Of a stretch of 64,000 bases of DNA, positions 1-7,647 are shown in pieces. Position 1 is the first letter of the stretch. Each line of letters starts with the position of its first letter. The notes under the pieces are model-generated. The model saw nothing but the letters and a program-made list of their open reading frames with translations, did not search any database and was not told the DNA's origin. Source of the stretch: Nocardioides terrae (lineage in GTDB: Bacteria; Actinomycetota; Actinomycetes; Propionibacteriales; Nocardioidaceae); contig NZ_FOLB01000006.1 in the NCBI RefSeq assembly GCF_900112345.1, forward strand, positions 1 through 64,000, read 5' to 3'. Made by a program: the position numbers and the translations under genes.

Positions 1-351
1 ACCTGTGCAGCGTTCCTCGTCAGGGCGATCGACTACTTCGCTGCTCACGGCATCGCCCGGATCGAACGGTTGATGACCGACAACGCCTGGGCCTACCGCT
101 GGTCGCTTCGAGCTGTCTGCGCCGAGCACGGCATCCAGCAGAAGTTCATCAAGCCCCACTGCCCGTGGCAGAACGGGAAGGTAGAGCGCCTCAACCGCAC
201 CCTGGCTACCGAGTGGGCCTACCGCCAGGTCTTCACCAGCAACGCCGACCGGGCAGCAGCCCTTGCACCCTGGCTCGAGCACTACAACACTGAACGTCGC
301 CACAGCGCACTCGGAGGACGACCGCCGATCAGCCGCCTGTCACCAACCTGA
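1..351 (+). CDS. IS481-family transposase, C-terminal part (cut by window edge)
   Basis: The frame is open from base 1, so the N-terminus lies outside the window; 116 residues are visible. This is the C-terminal half of a DDE integrase-core (rve) transposase. The Asp of MTDN and the Glu of GKVERLNRTL fit the second and third acidic residues, and the tail HYNTERRHSALGGRPPISRL is typical of IS481/IS3-like enzymes. It would cut and join the ends of its own insertion sequence. It lies just upstream of two tRNA genes. Completeness of the element cannot be judged. IS481 is preferred over IS3 from the tail motif; the family is clear, the exact group less so. Confidence 0.85.
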   Translation, partial: TCAAFLVRAIDYFAAHGIARIERLMTDNAWAYRWSLRAVCAEHGIQQKFIKPHCPWQNGKVERLNRTLATEWAYRQVFTSNADRAAALAPWLEHYNTERRHSALGGRPPISRLSPT

Positions 352-369
352 TGGCCGGGTACATCTAGC
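352..369. mobile_element. Probable right end of the IS481-type element and CTAG target
   Basis: The stop codon is followed within a dozen bases by a sequence ending in TACA (360-363) and then TCTAGC (364-369). IS481-family elements commonly end in ACA, and the type element targets NCTAGN. I infer the IS boundary near 363 with the target duplication just after it. The left end is outside the window, so the inverted repeat and duplication cannot be confirmed. Confidence 0.35.
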
Positions 370-454
370 CGCTCGTCGCCGGGCCCGGCCGGTTGGGGAC
401 TTGCCCGCCCGGTGTGGCACCATTTCGCAGGTTGCCCGCCTGAGCGGGCGGCGC

Positions 455-525
455 GCGGATGTAGCTCAATGGTAGAGCCTCAGTCTTCCAAACTGATTAC
501 GCGGGTTCGATTCCCGTCATCCGCT
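455..525 (+). tRNA. tRNA-Gly (anticodon TCC)
   Basis: A full cloverleaf can be drawn. The acceptor GCGGATG pairs with CATCCGC, the D-arm has GCTC with AATGGTA, the anticodon stem is TCAGT/ACTGA with loop CTTCCAA, and the T-arm is GCGGG-TTCGATT-CCCGT. The anticodon TCC reads glycine GGA/GGG codons. CCA is not encoded. It sits 33 bases upstream of tRNA-Pro and is probably co-transcribed with it. Confidence 0.95.
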
Positions 526-558
526 CGGAGGAGGGCGCTCTCGCGCGTCAGCCCTCAT

Positions 559-635
559 CGGGGCGTGGCCTAGTTTGGTAGGGCGCCTGCTTTGGGAGCA
601 GGAGATCGCAGGTTCAAATCCTGTCGCCCCGACCA
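559..635 (+). tRNA. tRNA-Pro (anticodon TGG), CCA encoded
   Basis: The acceptor CGGGGCG pairs with CGCCCCG. The anticodon stem CCTGC/GCAGG encloses TTTGGGA, giving anticodon TGG for proline. The T-arm is GCAGG-TTCAAAT-CCTGT, followed by discriminator A and an encoded CCA at 633-635. In many actinobacteria a tRNA-Pro lies directly upstream of tig, as here; the tig ribosome-binding site begins only 26 bases after the tRNA. Confidence 0.95.
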
Positions 636-672
636 AGCTTCATCATGTTCAGTCCAACTAGAGGAGAAACCT

Positions 673-2079
673 GTGAAGAGCGCCGTCGAGACCTTGAGCC
701 CGACCCGGGCCAAGCTGACCGTCGAGGTGCCCTTCGAGGAGCTCAAGCCGAGCCTCGACAAGGCATACCAGCAGATCGCGCAGTCGATCAACGTCCCCGG
801 TTTCCGCAAGGGCAAGGTGCCTGCGGCCGTCATCGAGCGCCAGTACCCCGGCGCCGCCCGTGACCAGGCGCTCAACGACATCCTGAACCTCAAGTACGCC
901 GAGGCGATGCAGGAGAACGACCTGACCCCGCTGGCGCAGCCCGAGGTCGAGGTCACCAAGTACGAGGACAACGGCCCCCTCGAGTTCACCGCCGAGGTCG
1001 ACATCCGTCCCGAGATCACCGTGCCGGCGTACGACGACCTGACCGCCGAGGTCGACGACCTCGAGGTCACCGACGAGGACGTCGCCGAGCAGGTCCAGGC
1101 GCTCCGCGAGCGCTTCGGCACCCTGAAGGACGTCGAGCGCGCGGCCGCCGACGGCGACTTCGTCGTCCTCGACCTGGTCGCCCGTCAGGACGGCGAGACC
1201 GTCGAGGGCGCCGAGGTCAGCGGCATGAGCTACCAGGTCGGCAAGGGCGGCATGCTCGACGGGCTCGACGAGGCCATCACCGGTCTCTCGGCCGGCGACG
1301 AGGCCACCTTCACCAGCCAGCTCGTCGGTGGCGACCTGATCGGCCAGGAGGTCGAGGTGACCGTCAAGGTGACCCAGGTCCAGGAGCAGGAGCTCCCGGA
1401 GGCCGACGACGACTTCGCCCAGCTCGCCAGCGAGTTCGACACCTTCGCCGAGCTCGAGGCCGACGTGCGCGAGCGCCTCGGTCGCGGCAAGCGCCTCGAG
1501 CAGGCCGCCGCCGCCCGCGACGCCGTCCTCGAGGCGCTCCTCGAGAAGGTCGAGGTCCCGCTGCCCGACACGCTGGTCACCGACGAGCTCAACGCCCGTC
1601 GCGAGAACATCGAGCAGCAGCTCCAGTTCGCCGGCATGACGATGGAGAAGTACCTCGAGGACGAGGGCCAGACCGTCGAGGAGTTCGAGGCCGACCTCGA
1701 GCGGCGTGTCCGCGACGCGATCGTCGCCCAGATGCTGCTCGACGAGATCGCCAAGACCCAGGACTTCGAGGTCACCAACGAGGACCTCACCGGCTACATC
1801 CTGCGCCAGGCCCAGAGCCAGGGCCAGGACCCGCAGCAGGCGTTCTCCCACATCCAGGAGCACCCGCACCACCTGCAGGAGTACGCCGCCGAGATCGTCC
1901 GGGGCAAGGCGCTCGCGCAGATCGTGGAGACCGCCACGGTGAAGGACAAGTCGGGCAACGTCGTGGAGCTGAAGAACCTGCTCCCCGACGGCAGCATCGG
2001 TGACCCGGCGGCCCAGGCCGACGACGCCGAGGTCACCGACGAGGCGACCGGCGAGGCCGCCGCCACGGACGCCGAGTGA
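673..2079 (+). CDS. tig: Trigger factor, ribosome-bound chaperone and peptidyl-prolyl isomerase
   Basis: Trigger factor docks at the ribosomal exit tunnel, shields nascent chains and isomerises prolyl bonds. The 468-residue product shows the N-terminal ribosome-binding signature GFRKGKVP (residues 43-50), a central FKBP-type domain (about 150-240) and a helical C-terminal domain ending in an acidic Ala/Glu tail. GTG at 673 is chosen because GAGGAG (661-666) lies at good distance and the homologous sequence begins with KSAVETLSPTRAK; an in-frame extension would overlap tRNA-Pro. In most actinobacteria tig is followed directly by clpP1-clpP2; here the inositol island intervenes. Confidence 0.97.
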   Translation: MKSAVETLSPTRAKLTVEVPFEELKPSLDKAYQQIAQSINVPGFRKGKVPAAVIERQYPGAARDQALNDILNLKYAEAMQENDLTPLAQPEVEVTKYEDNGPLEFTAEVDIRPEITVPAYDDLTAEVDDLEVTDEDVAEQVQALRERFGTLKDVERAAADGDFVVLDLVARQDGETVEGAEVSGMSYQVGKGGMLDGLDEAITGLSAGDEATFTSQLVGGDLIGQEVEVTVKVTQVQEQELPEADDDFAQLASEFDTFAELEADVRERLGRGKRLEQAAAARDAVLEALLEKVEVPLPDTLVTDELNARRENIEQQLQFAGMTMEKYLEDEGQTVEEFEADLERRVRDAIVAQMLLDEIAKTQDFEVTNEDLTGYILRQAQSQGQDPQQAFSHIQEHPHHLQEYAAEIVRGKALAQIVETATVKDKSGNVVELKNLLPDGSIGDPAAQADDAEVTDEATGEAAATDAE

Positions 2080-2100
2080 CGCTCCGCTGAGCCCCTCGCC

Positions 2101-2129
2101 GACGCCCGGTCCCGCAGGGGCCGGGCGTC
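2101..2129. terminator. Bidirectional hairpin between tig and the GntR gene
   Basis: GACGCCCGG (2101-2109) pairs with CCGGGCGTC (2121-2129). The stem continues inward through a T-G wobble and CCC/GGG around a three-base loop. There is no T-run, as is common in high-GC actinobacteria. It lies between two converging genes and can serve both. Confidence 0.7.
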
Positions 2130-2154
2130 GTGCCACTTCCGCGCCGGGTCCGGG

Positions 2155-2895
2155 TCACCGCTCGACGACGGTGACCTCGAAGGAGTAGGAGTCGGGCCGG
2201 TAGCAGTGGTCGCCGTACTCGACCGCCCGGCCCGAGTCGGCGTACGCCGTCCGCTGCATGGTCAGCAGGGCGTGGTCGGGCCTGAGGTCGAGCAGGGCCG
2301 CCTCGTCGGCGCTCGCGCCGCGCGCGCCGATCCGCTGCCGGGCGATGCGAAGGTGGGTGCCGCGCTGGCGCAGCAGCTCGTAGAGCCCGTGCTCCTCCAG
2401 CTCTCCGTCCTCGAGCTCCAGGAGGTCGGCGGGCAGCCAGTTGCGGAGCACCGCGAGCGGGGCGCCGTCGGCGCGGCGCAGCCGCTCCAGCCGGCGTACG
2501 TCCGTGCCGGGCGCGACGCCCAGCTCCTCGGCGACCTCGGCGGGCGCGGGCTCGACCCGGTTGAGCAGCACCGCCGTGCGTGGCCGCTTGCCGGCCGCGG
2601 ACAGGTCGTCGTAGAGACTGGTCAGCTCCAGCTCGCGGCGGACCCGGCCGTGGACGACCTGGGTGCCGACGCCCCTCTTGCGGACGAGGAGGCCCTTGCC
2701 GACGAGCTCCTCGATGGCCTTGCGCATGGTCGGCCGGGAGAGCCCGAGCCGGTCCGCCAGCGCGATCTCGTTGTCGAGCTTCGTGCCGGCGGCCAGCGTC
2801 CCGGCGTCGATCGCGTCGGCGAGCTGGGTGGCCACCTGGTGGTAGAGCGGGACCGGGCTGCGCCGGTCGACGCTGAGCCTGAGTCCCTCGGTCAT
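2155..2895 (-). CDS. GntR/HutC-family transcriptional regulator, probable inositol repressor
   Basis: Probably senses a cyclitol intermediate and controls the divergent catabolic operon. The 246-residue protein has an N-terminal winged helix-turn-helix (about residues 14-80, including VPLYHQVATQLADAI and the recognition segment GLSRPTMRKAIEELVGKGLL) and a C-terminal UTRA ligand domain (about 100-240). The start is ATG at 2895: a -10 box TACGAT lies exactly 6 bases upstream on this strand, the leaderless pattern seen repeatedly in this window. An in-frame GTG at 2916 would lie upstream of that -10 box and is less likely. Actinobacterial iol clusters often carry such a regulator (IolR), but the ligand is inferred from context. 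Confidence 0.85.
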   Translation of the reverse strand: MTEGLRLSVDRRSPVPLYHQVATQLADAIDAGTLAAGTKLDNEIALADRLGLSRPTMRKAIEELVGKGLLVRKRGVGTQVVHGRVRRELELTSLYDDLSAAGKRPRTAVLLNRVEPAPAEVAEELGVAPGTDVRRLERLRRADGAPLAVLRNWLPADLLELEDGELEEHGLYELLRQRGTHLRIARQRIGARGASADEAALLDLRPDHALLTMQRTAYADSGRAVEYGDHCYRPDSYSFEVTVVER

Positions 2896-2943
2896 GGCGG
2901 CATCGTAGGCGGTCACATGTCAAATAGTCAGTATGTCCTGACA
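2896..2943. promoter_or_regulatory. Divergent control region with GntR-type operator
   Basis: On the minus strand TACGAT (2902-2907) is a leaderless -10 for the regulator. Just beyond it is a dyad TGTCA (2918-2922) ... TGACA (2939-2943), with a nested perfect repeat GTCAG-N6-CTGAC (2927-2942). Placement across the regulator's upstream promoter half and directly before the iolG -35 box fits autoregulation and control of the catabolic genes. Binding is inferred. Confidence 0.6.
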
Positions 2944-2948
2944 AAGCA

Positions 2949-2977
2949 TTGACCACCGCCGGCGCGAGCACTAGAAA
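2949..2977 (+). promoter_or_regulatory. Promoter of the inositol operon
   Basis: TTGACC (2949-2954) and TAGAAA (2972-2977) are separated by 17 bases, a good housekeeping sigma-factor match. Transcription would start near 2984, 36 bases before iolG. The operator dyad ends 5 bases before the -35 box. Confidence 0.6.
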
Positions 2978-3019
2978 CATGCCTGTGGTGAGCGTCTCGA
3001 CGATCGAGCAGGAGAGCTG

Positions 3020-4024
3020 ATGCGGATCGGATTCCTCGGTGTCGGCAGGATCGGCGCCTCGCACGCCGCCGTCGTCGCCCGGCACCCCGAGGTGGAGTCG
3101 GTCCTCGTCGCCGACGCGGACCCCGCCCGTGCGCGAGCCGCCGCCGAGCGACTGGGCGTGACGGCCGTCGAGTCGCTTGACGAGGTGCTCCGGACGGGCG
3201 TGGACGGGATCGTCATCGCCACGCCGACCGACAGCCACGCCGACCTCATCGTGCGCGGGGCGCAGGCGGGCGCGCCGGTCTTCTGCGAGAAGCCGGTCGC
3301 GCTCGACGTCGCGGGGACCCTGCGCGTGCGCGACGCCGTCGCGGCCGCCGGCGTGCCGGTGCAGATCGGGTTCCAGCGCCGCTTCGACGCGGGGTACGCA
3401 GCCGCCCGCGACGAGCTGCGCAGCGGCCGGCTCGGGGAGCTGCGGCGGCTGCACGCCCTCACCGCCGACCCGCTGCCGCCGCCGGCCGAGTTCCTCCCGA
3501 CCAGCGGCGGCATCTACCGCGACTGCCTCATCCACGACTTCGATGCGATCCGCTGGGTTACCGGCCGGGAGATCACCGAGGTGACGGCGCTCGGCGTCAA
3601 CCGGGGTGCGGCGTTCTTCGCCGCCGCGGGCGACGTCGACGAGACGGTCGTGACGATCCGGCTCGACGACGACACGCTCGGCACCGTCCACGGCTCGCGC
3701 TACAACGGCGCCGGCTACGACGTCCGCCTCGAGGTGGCCGGCACGGCCGGGACCGCCGCGGTCGGGCTCGACGATCACGCCGCCCTGTGGTCGGCCGAGC
3801 CCGGGGTCGACTTCCCGGCCGGGGCGCCGCACCCCACCTTCTGGGAGCGGTTCGGGCCGGCGTACGCCGCCGAGATCGGTGCGTTCGTGGACCTGGTGCG
3901 CGACCGGGGAGCGAGCCCGTGCCCGGTCGAGGAGGCCCTCGAGGCGCTCTACGTCGCCGAGGCGGCGACCCGGTCCCGGACCGAGGGGCGCACCGTGGAG
4001 GTGGCGGAGGTGAGGAAGTCGTGA
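3020..4024 (+). CDS. iolG: Inositol 2-dehydrogenase
   Basis: Oxidises myo-inositol to 2-keto-myo-inositol (scyllo-inosose) with NAD+, the first step of the pathway. This Gfo/Idh/MocA-family protein of 334 residues starts with the Rossmann motif GVGRIG (7-12). It has the family EKP motif in FCEKPVAL and the catalytic stretch IYRDCLIHDFDAIRW with the expected Asp and His. The ATG has GGAG 6 bases upstream. It is the first gene of a tightly packed operon and overlaps the next gene by 4 bases (GTGA). Some family members act on other sugars, but the iol neighbours make inositol the best assignment. Confidence 0.9.
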   Translation: MRIGFLGVGRIGASHAAVVARHPEVESVLVADADPARARAAAERLGVTAVESLDEVLRTGVDGIVIATPTDSHADLIVRGAQAGAPVFCEKPVALDVAGTLRVRDAVAAAGVPVQIGFQRRFDAGYAAARDELRSGRLGELRRLHALTADPLPPPAEFLPTSGGIYRDCLIHDFDAIRWVTGREITEVTALGVNRGAAFFAAAGDVDETVVTIRLDDDTLGTVHGSRYNGAGYDVRLEVAGTAGTAAVGLDDHAALWSAEPGVDFPAGAPHPTFWERFGPAYAAEIGAFVDLVRDRGASPCPVEEALEALYVAEAATRSRTEGRTVEVAEVRKS

Positions 4025-4905
4025 GTCCCGGGACGGGTCTGGAGCGGCGGATCGCCGGCGCACCGATCTCGTGGGGTGTGTGCGAGGTCCCGGGCTGGGG
4101 CCACCAGCTGGCGCCCGAGCGGGTGCTCGCCGAGATGGGCGGTCTGGGGCTGGCCGCGACCGAGTTCGGCCCCGACGGCTTCCTCCCGGCCGACCCGGCC
4201 GCGGCCGCCGACCTGCTCGCACGACACGGCATGACGGCGGTCGGCGGGTTCGTCCCGGTCGTGCTCGCCGACGACGCCGTCGACCCGGTCCCGCAGGTGG
4301 AGCAGGCGCTGGGCCACTTCACCGCGGCGGGCGCGACCACGCTGGTGCTCGCCGCGGCCTCCGGCCAGGACGGGTACGACGCCCGGCCGGTGCTCGACGA
4401 GGCCCGGTGGAAGACGCTGCTGGTCAACCTGGACCGGCTCGCGGACGCGGCCGCCGACCGCGGCATCGAGGCCACCCTGCACCCGCACGTCGGCACCCTC
4501 GTGGAGACCCGCGGCGAGGTCGAGCGGGTGCTCGAGGGCAGCTCGATCGGGCTCACCCTCGACACCGGTCACCTGATCGTCGGCGGCACCGACCCCGTGG
4601 CGCTGGCCAGGGAGGCGGGCGAGCGGGTCCGCCACGTCCACCTCAAGGACGTCGACGCCGCCACCGCGGAGCGCGTCCGCGCCGGCGGGCTGAGCTACCA
4701 CGACGCCGTCCGGCGGGGGCTCTACCGGCCGCTCGGCCAGGGTGACGTCGACATCGCCGGCATCGTCGGCGCGCTCGAGTCGGCCGGCTACCGCGGCTGG
4801 TACGTCATGGAGCAGGACACCGTGCTCGACGGCGCCCCCGAGGGCGAGGGCCCGCTGGCCGACGTACGTGCGTCGCTGGAGTATCTGAGGGCGGTCGCGC
4901 CGTGA
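4021..4905 (+). CDS. iolE: Inosose dehydratase (sugar phosphate isomerase/epimerase fold)
   Basis: Predicted to dehydrate 2-keto-myo-inositol to the trihydroxycyclohexane-dione substrate of IolD. The 294-residue TIM barrel begins APISWGVCEVPGWG. It carries barrel-strand motifs with candidate metal ligands: AATEFGPDGF, ATLHPHVGT, LDTGHLIVGG, VRHVHLKDVD and YVMEQDTVLDG. The GTG start overlaps the iolG stop codon by 4 bases and the end overlaps iolC by 4, so the genes are translationally coupled. IolE, IolH and IolI share this fold; IolE is chosen because the pathway needs a dehydratase and no other candidate is present. Confidence 0.8.
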   Translation: MSPGTGLERRIAGAPISWGVCEVPGWGHQLAPERVLAEMGGLGLAATEFGPDGFLPADPAAAADLLARHGMTAVGGFVPVVLADDAVDPVPQVEQALGHFTAAGATTLVLAAASGQDGYDARPVLDEARWKTLLVNLDRLADAAADRGIEATLHPHVGTLVETRGEVERVLEGSSIGLTLDTGHLIVGGTDPVALAREAGERVRHVHLKDVDAATAERVRAGGLSYHDAVRRGLYRPLGQGDVDIAGIVGALESAGYRGWYVMEQDTVLDGAPEGEGPLADVRASLEYLRAVAP

Positions 4906-5864
4906 CGGACCTGGACGTGCTCACGATGGGGCGGGTCAGCGCGGACATCTACCCCGAGGAGGTGGGGGTGCCGCTGGAGCGGGTGAAGACCTTCGCCAAG
5001 TTCCTCGGCGGCAGCCCGACCAACGTCGCGGTCGCGGCCGCCCGCCACGGCCGGCGCAGTGCGGTGATCACCCGCACGGGGGAGGACCCGTTCGGCCGTT
5101 TCGTGCACGAGGCGCTGCGCGGGTTCGGCGTGGACGACCGCTACGTCAGCGCGGTCCCGGACCTGCCGACGCCCGTCGCCTTCTGCGAGATCTTCCCGCC
5201 CGACGACTTTCCCCTCTACTTCTACCGGACGCCGACCGCCCCCGACCTGCAGATCCGGGTCGACGAGCTCGACCTGGACGCGGTGGCCGGTGCCGGCGTC
5301 TTCTGGGTCACCGTGACCGGCCTGTGCCAGGAACCCAGTCGGAGCGCTACCCTCGCCGCCCTCGAGCACCGGGCCGGGGTCAACCCGGACGGTCTGACCG
5401 TCCTCGACCTCGACTACCGCCCGATGTTCTGGACGTCGGAGGCGGAGGCCTCCGCGCAGGTGGACCGCGCCCTCGGGCACGTCACCGTCGCGGTCGGCAA
5501 CCGCGAGGAGTGCGAGGTCGCCGTCGGCGAGGCCGACCCCGTCCGCGCCGCCGCCGCGTTGAGGGGGCGCGGCGTGCGGGTCGCGGTCGTCAAGCAGGGC
5601 CCCCGCGGGGTGCTCGGCGTCGACGACGCGTCGGGGTCGGTCGAGGTCCCGCCCGTGCCCGTCGAGGTCGTCAACGGGCTCGGCGCGGGCGACGCCTTCG
5701 GCGGCGCCCTGTGCCACGGCCTGCTGGCGGGCTGGCCGCTCGAGCGCGTCCTCCGCTTCGCCAACGCGGCCGGGGCGTACGTCGCCGGCCAGCTCGCCTG
5801 CGCCGACGTCATGCCGACCTCGGCCCAGGTCGAGCAGCTGCTCGGGGAAGGAGCCCCTCGGTGA
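4902..5864 (+). CDS. iolC: 5-dehydro-2-deoxygluconokinase
   Basis: Phosphorylates 2-deoxy-5-keto-D-gluconate with ATP to the 6-phosphate. The 320-residue protein is a PfkB-family sugar kinase. The substrate motif GRVSADIYPEEVGVPL at the N-terminus and KFLGGSPTNVAVAAAR are characteristic of IolC, and NGLGAGDAFGGAL near residue 258 holds the anion hole and the catalytic base Asp264. It overlaps both neighbours by 4 bases. The sequence matches the IolC subfamily rather than generic ribokinases. Confidence 0.92.
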   Translation: MTDLDVLTMGRVSADIYPEEVGVPLERVKTFAKFLGGSPTNVAVAAARHGRRSAVITRTGEDPFGRFVHEALRGFGVDDRYVSAVPDLPTPVAFCEIFPPDDFPLYFYRTPTAPDLQIRVDELDLDAVAGAGVFWVTVTGLCQEPSRSATLAALEHRAGVNPDGLTVLDLDYRPMFWTSEAEASAQVDRALGHVTVAVGNREECEVAVGEADPVRAAAALRGRGVRVAVVKQGPRGVLGVDDASGSVEVPPVPVEVVNGLGAGDAFGGALCHGLLAGWPLERVLRFANAAGAYVAGQLACADVMPTSAQVEQLLGEGAPR

Positions 5865-6769
5865 CCGACCTGCCCGCCGGACCGCCGGCCGACAGCACGG
5901 GGGAGCTGGTGCGCCGGCTCGTCTCCGTCCGGATGGACGACCCCGGGGCGATCGCCCGGGCCTATGCGGACCGCCGCGCCGCCGAGGGGCTGGTCGGCGC
6001 GACCGGGAAGCTCATGCTCATCGCCGCCGACCACACCGCGCGAGGGGTGCTCCGCGTCGGCGCCGACCCGCTCGCGATGGCCGACCGTGGCGAGCTGCTG
6101 AGCCGGCTCGTCGTCGCCCTCGGCCGACCCGGGATCGACGGGTTCATGGGCACGCCGGACCTGGTCGAGGACCTGCTCCTCCTCGGGGCGCTGGAGGGCA
6201 AGGTCGTCCTCGGGTCGATGAACCGTGGCGGGCTGGCCGGCACCGCCTTCGAGATCGACGACCGGATGACCGGCTACGACGCCGACGCGGTCGCCGCCGC
6301 GCGGCTCGACGGCGGCAAGATGCTCCTCCGCATCGACCCCGACGACCTCGCCACGCCGCGGACGCTGGAGTCCTGCGCCGCGGCGGTGAGCGCGCTGGCC
6401 CGGCGCGGCCGTCTGGCCATGGTGGAGCCCTTCATCTCCCACCGGGTCGAGGGCCGGGTGAAGAACGACCTGTCCGCGGAGGCGGTGGTCCGGAGCGCGA
6501 CGGTCGCCGCCGGCCTCGGCGCCACGTCGGCGTACACCTGGCTCAAGCTGCCGGTCATCGAGGAGATGGAGCAGGTGGCCGCGGCGACGACGCTGCCGAT
6601 CCACCTGCTCGGCGGCGAGACCCGGGTCGACGACGCGGAGGCGATGGCGCGCTGGAAGCGTGCCCTGGCGCTGCCGACGGTGATCGGCATGACCGTCGGC
6701 CGGGCGCTGCTCTACCCGCCCGACGGCGACGTCGCGACGGCCGTCGACCGGACCGTGGGGATGATCTGA
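5861..6769 (+). CDS. DeoC-like (beta/alpha)8 aldolase, Cgl0159 type; probable pathway aldolase
   Basis: Probably cleaves 2-deoxy-5-keto-D-gluconate 6-phosphate to dihydroxyacetone phosphate and malonate semialdehyde, the step done by IolJ in Bacillus. The 302-residue barrel resembles the Cgl0159/DeoC group found beside iolC in corynebacterial and other actinobacterial inositol clusters. It contains LMLIAADHTARGVL early, then KMLLRIDPDD, MVEPFISHR and AYTWLKLPVIEEMEQV, where a Schiff-base lysine could lie. The GTG start overlaps iolC by 4 bases, and the end overlaps iolB in TGATG. No class II aldolase of IolJ type is present, so this is the only candidate. The reaction is inferred from position. 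Confidence 0.75.
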   Translation: MTDLPAGPPADSTGELVRRLVSVRMDDPGAIARAYADRRAAEGLVGATGKLMLIAADHTARGVLRVGADPLAMADRGELLSRLVVALGRPGIDGFMGTPDLVEDLLLLGALEGKVVLGSMNRGGLAGTAFEIDDRMTGYDADAVAAARLDGGKMLLRIDPDDLATPRTLESCAAAVSALARRGRLAMVEPFISHRVEGRVKNDLSAEAVVRSATVAAGLGATSAYTWLKLPVIEEMEQVAAATTLPIHLLGGETRVDDAEAMARWKRALALPTVIGMTVGRALLYPPDGDVATAVDRTVGMI

Positions 6770-7647
6770 TGGCCACCCGGCAGCCGGGCGCCCGGCACTT
6801 CGATGCCCCCGACTCCGTCGGCCCCGAGGAGGCCGGGTGGGACCGCTCCGGCCTGCAGGTCCTCACCCTCGCCCCCGGCGGCTCGGTCTCCTTCACGACC
6901 GGCGGCGCCGAGGCCCTCGTCCTGCCGCTGGCCGGCTCGTGCCGGGTCGAGTGCGACGGGGAGGCCTTCGACCTCGAGGGCCGCGACAGCGTCTTCAGCC
7001 GGGTGAGCGACTTCGCCTACGTCCCGCGCGACGCCGACGTCGTCGTGACCAGCGCGAGCGGCGGTCGCTTCTCGGTGCCCTCGGCACGGTGCGAGCAGCG
7101 GCTCACGGCGCGCTACGGACGCGCGGGCGACGTCCCGGTGGAGCTGCGCGGCGCGGGTTCCTGCAGCCGGCAGGTCAACAACATCGCGGCCGCCGACACC
7201 TTCGCTTGCGACCGGCTGATCGTCGTCGAGGTGCTCACGCCGGCCGGCAACTGGTCCTCCTACCCGCCGCACAAGCACGACGAGGACCGCCCCGGCGTGG
7301 AGAGCGTGCTGGAGGAGATCTACTACTTCGAGGTCGCGCCCGGACCCGAGGGGCGGCGGGGCATGGCCTACCAGCGGGTCTACGGCACCGAGGAGCGGCC
7401 CGAGGACCTCCTGGTCGAGATCCGCAGCGGTGACGTGGTCACCATCCCGCACGGCTGGCACGGCCCCTCGATGGCCGTTCCGGGCCACGACCTCTACTAC
7501 CTCAACGTGATGGCGGGCCCCGGTGCGCGCGAGTGGCTGATCTGCGACGATCCCGAGCATGCCTGGATCCGGGAGACCTGGGCGGACGCTCCGGTCGACC
7601 CGCGCCTGCCGCTCACCGGGCCGGCGGAGAGGAGCGTGACCGGATGA
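6769..7647 (+). CDS. iolB: 5-deoxy-glucuronate isomerase
   Basis: Converts 5-deoxy-D-glucuronate, the product of IolD, to 2-deoxy-5-keto-D-gluconate. The 292-residue bicupin shows the metal-binding motifs YPPHKHDED and LEEIYYFE, and later TIPHGWHGP, all hallmarks of IolB. The ATG overlaps the previous stop codon by one base, and the TGA lies inside the ATGA that starts iolD. Length and motifs are standard. Confidence 0.95.
   Translation: MATRQPGARHFDAPDSVGPEEAGWDRSGLQVLTLAPGGSVSFTTGGAEALVLPLAGSCRVECDGEAFDLEGRDSVFSRVSDFAYVPRDADVVVTSASGGRFSVPSARCEQRLTARYGRAGDVPVELRGAGSCSRQVNNIAAADTFACDRLIVVEVLTPAGNWSSYPPHKHDEDRPGVESVLEEIYYFEVAPGPEGRRGMAYQRVYGTEERPEDLLVEIRSGDVVTIPHGWHGPSMAVPGHDLYYLNVMAGPGAREWLICDDPEHAWIRETWADAPVDPRLPLTGPAERSVTG

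Noticed and set aside
2033..4222. Long antisense open frame over gntR and iolG
   Set aside because: It overlaps well-supported genes, has Arg/Pro/Gly-rich low-complexity translation and no family features. Such frames are common in 70% GC DNA.
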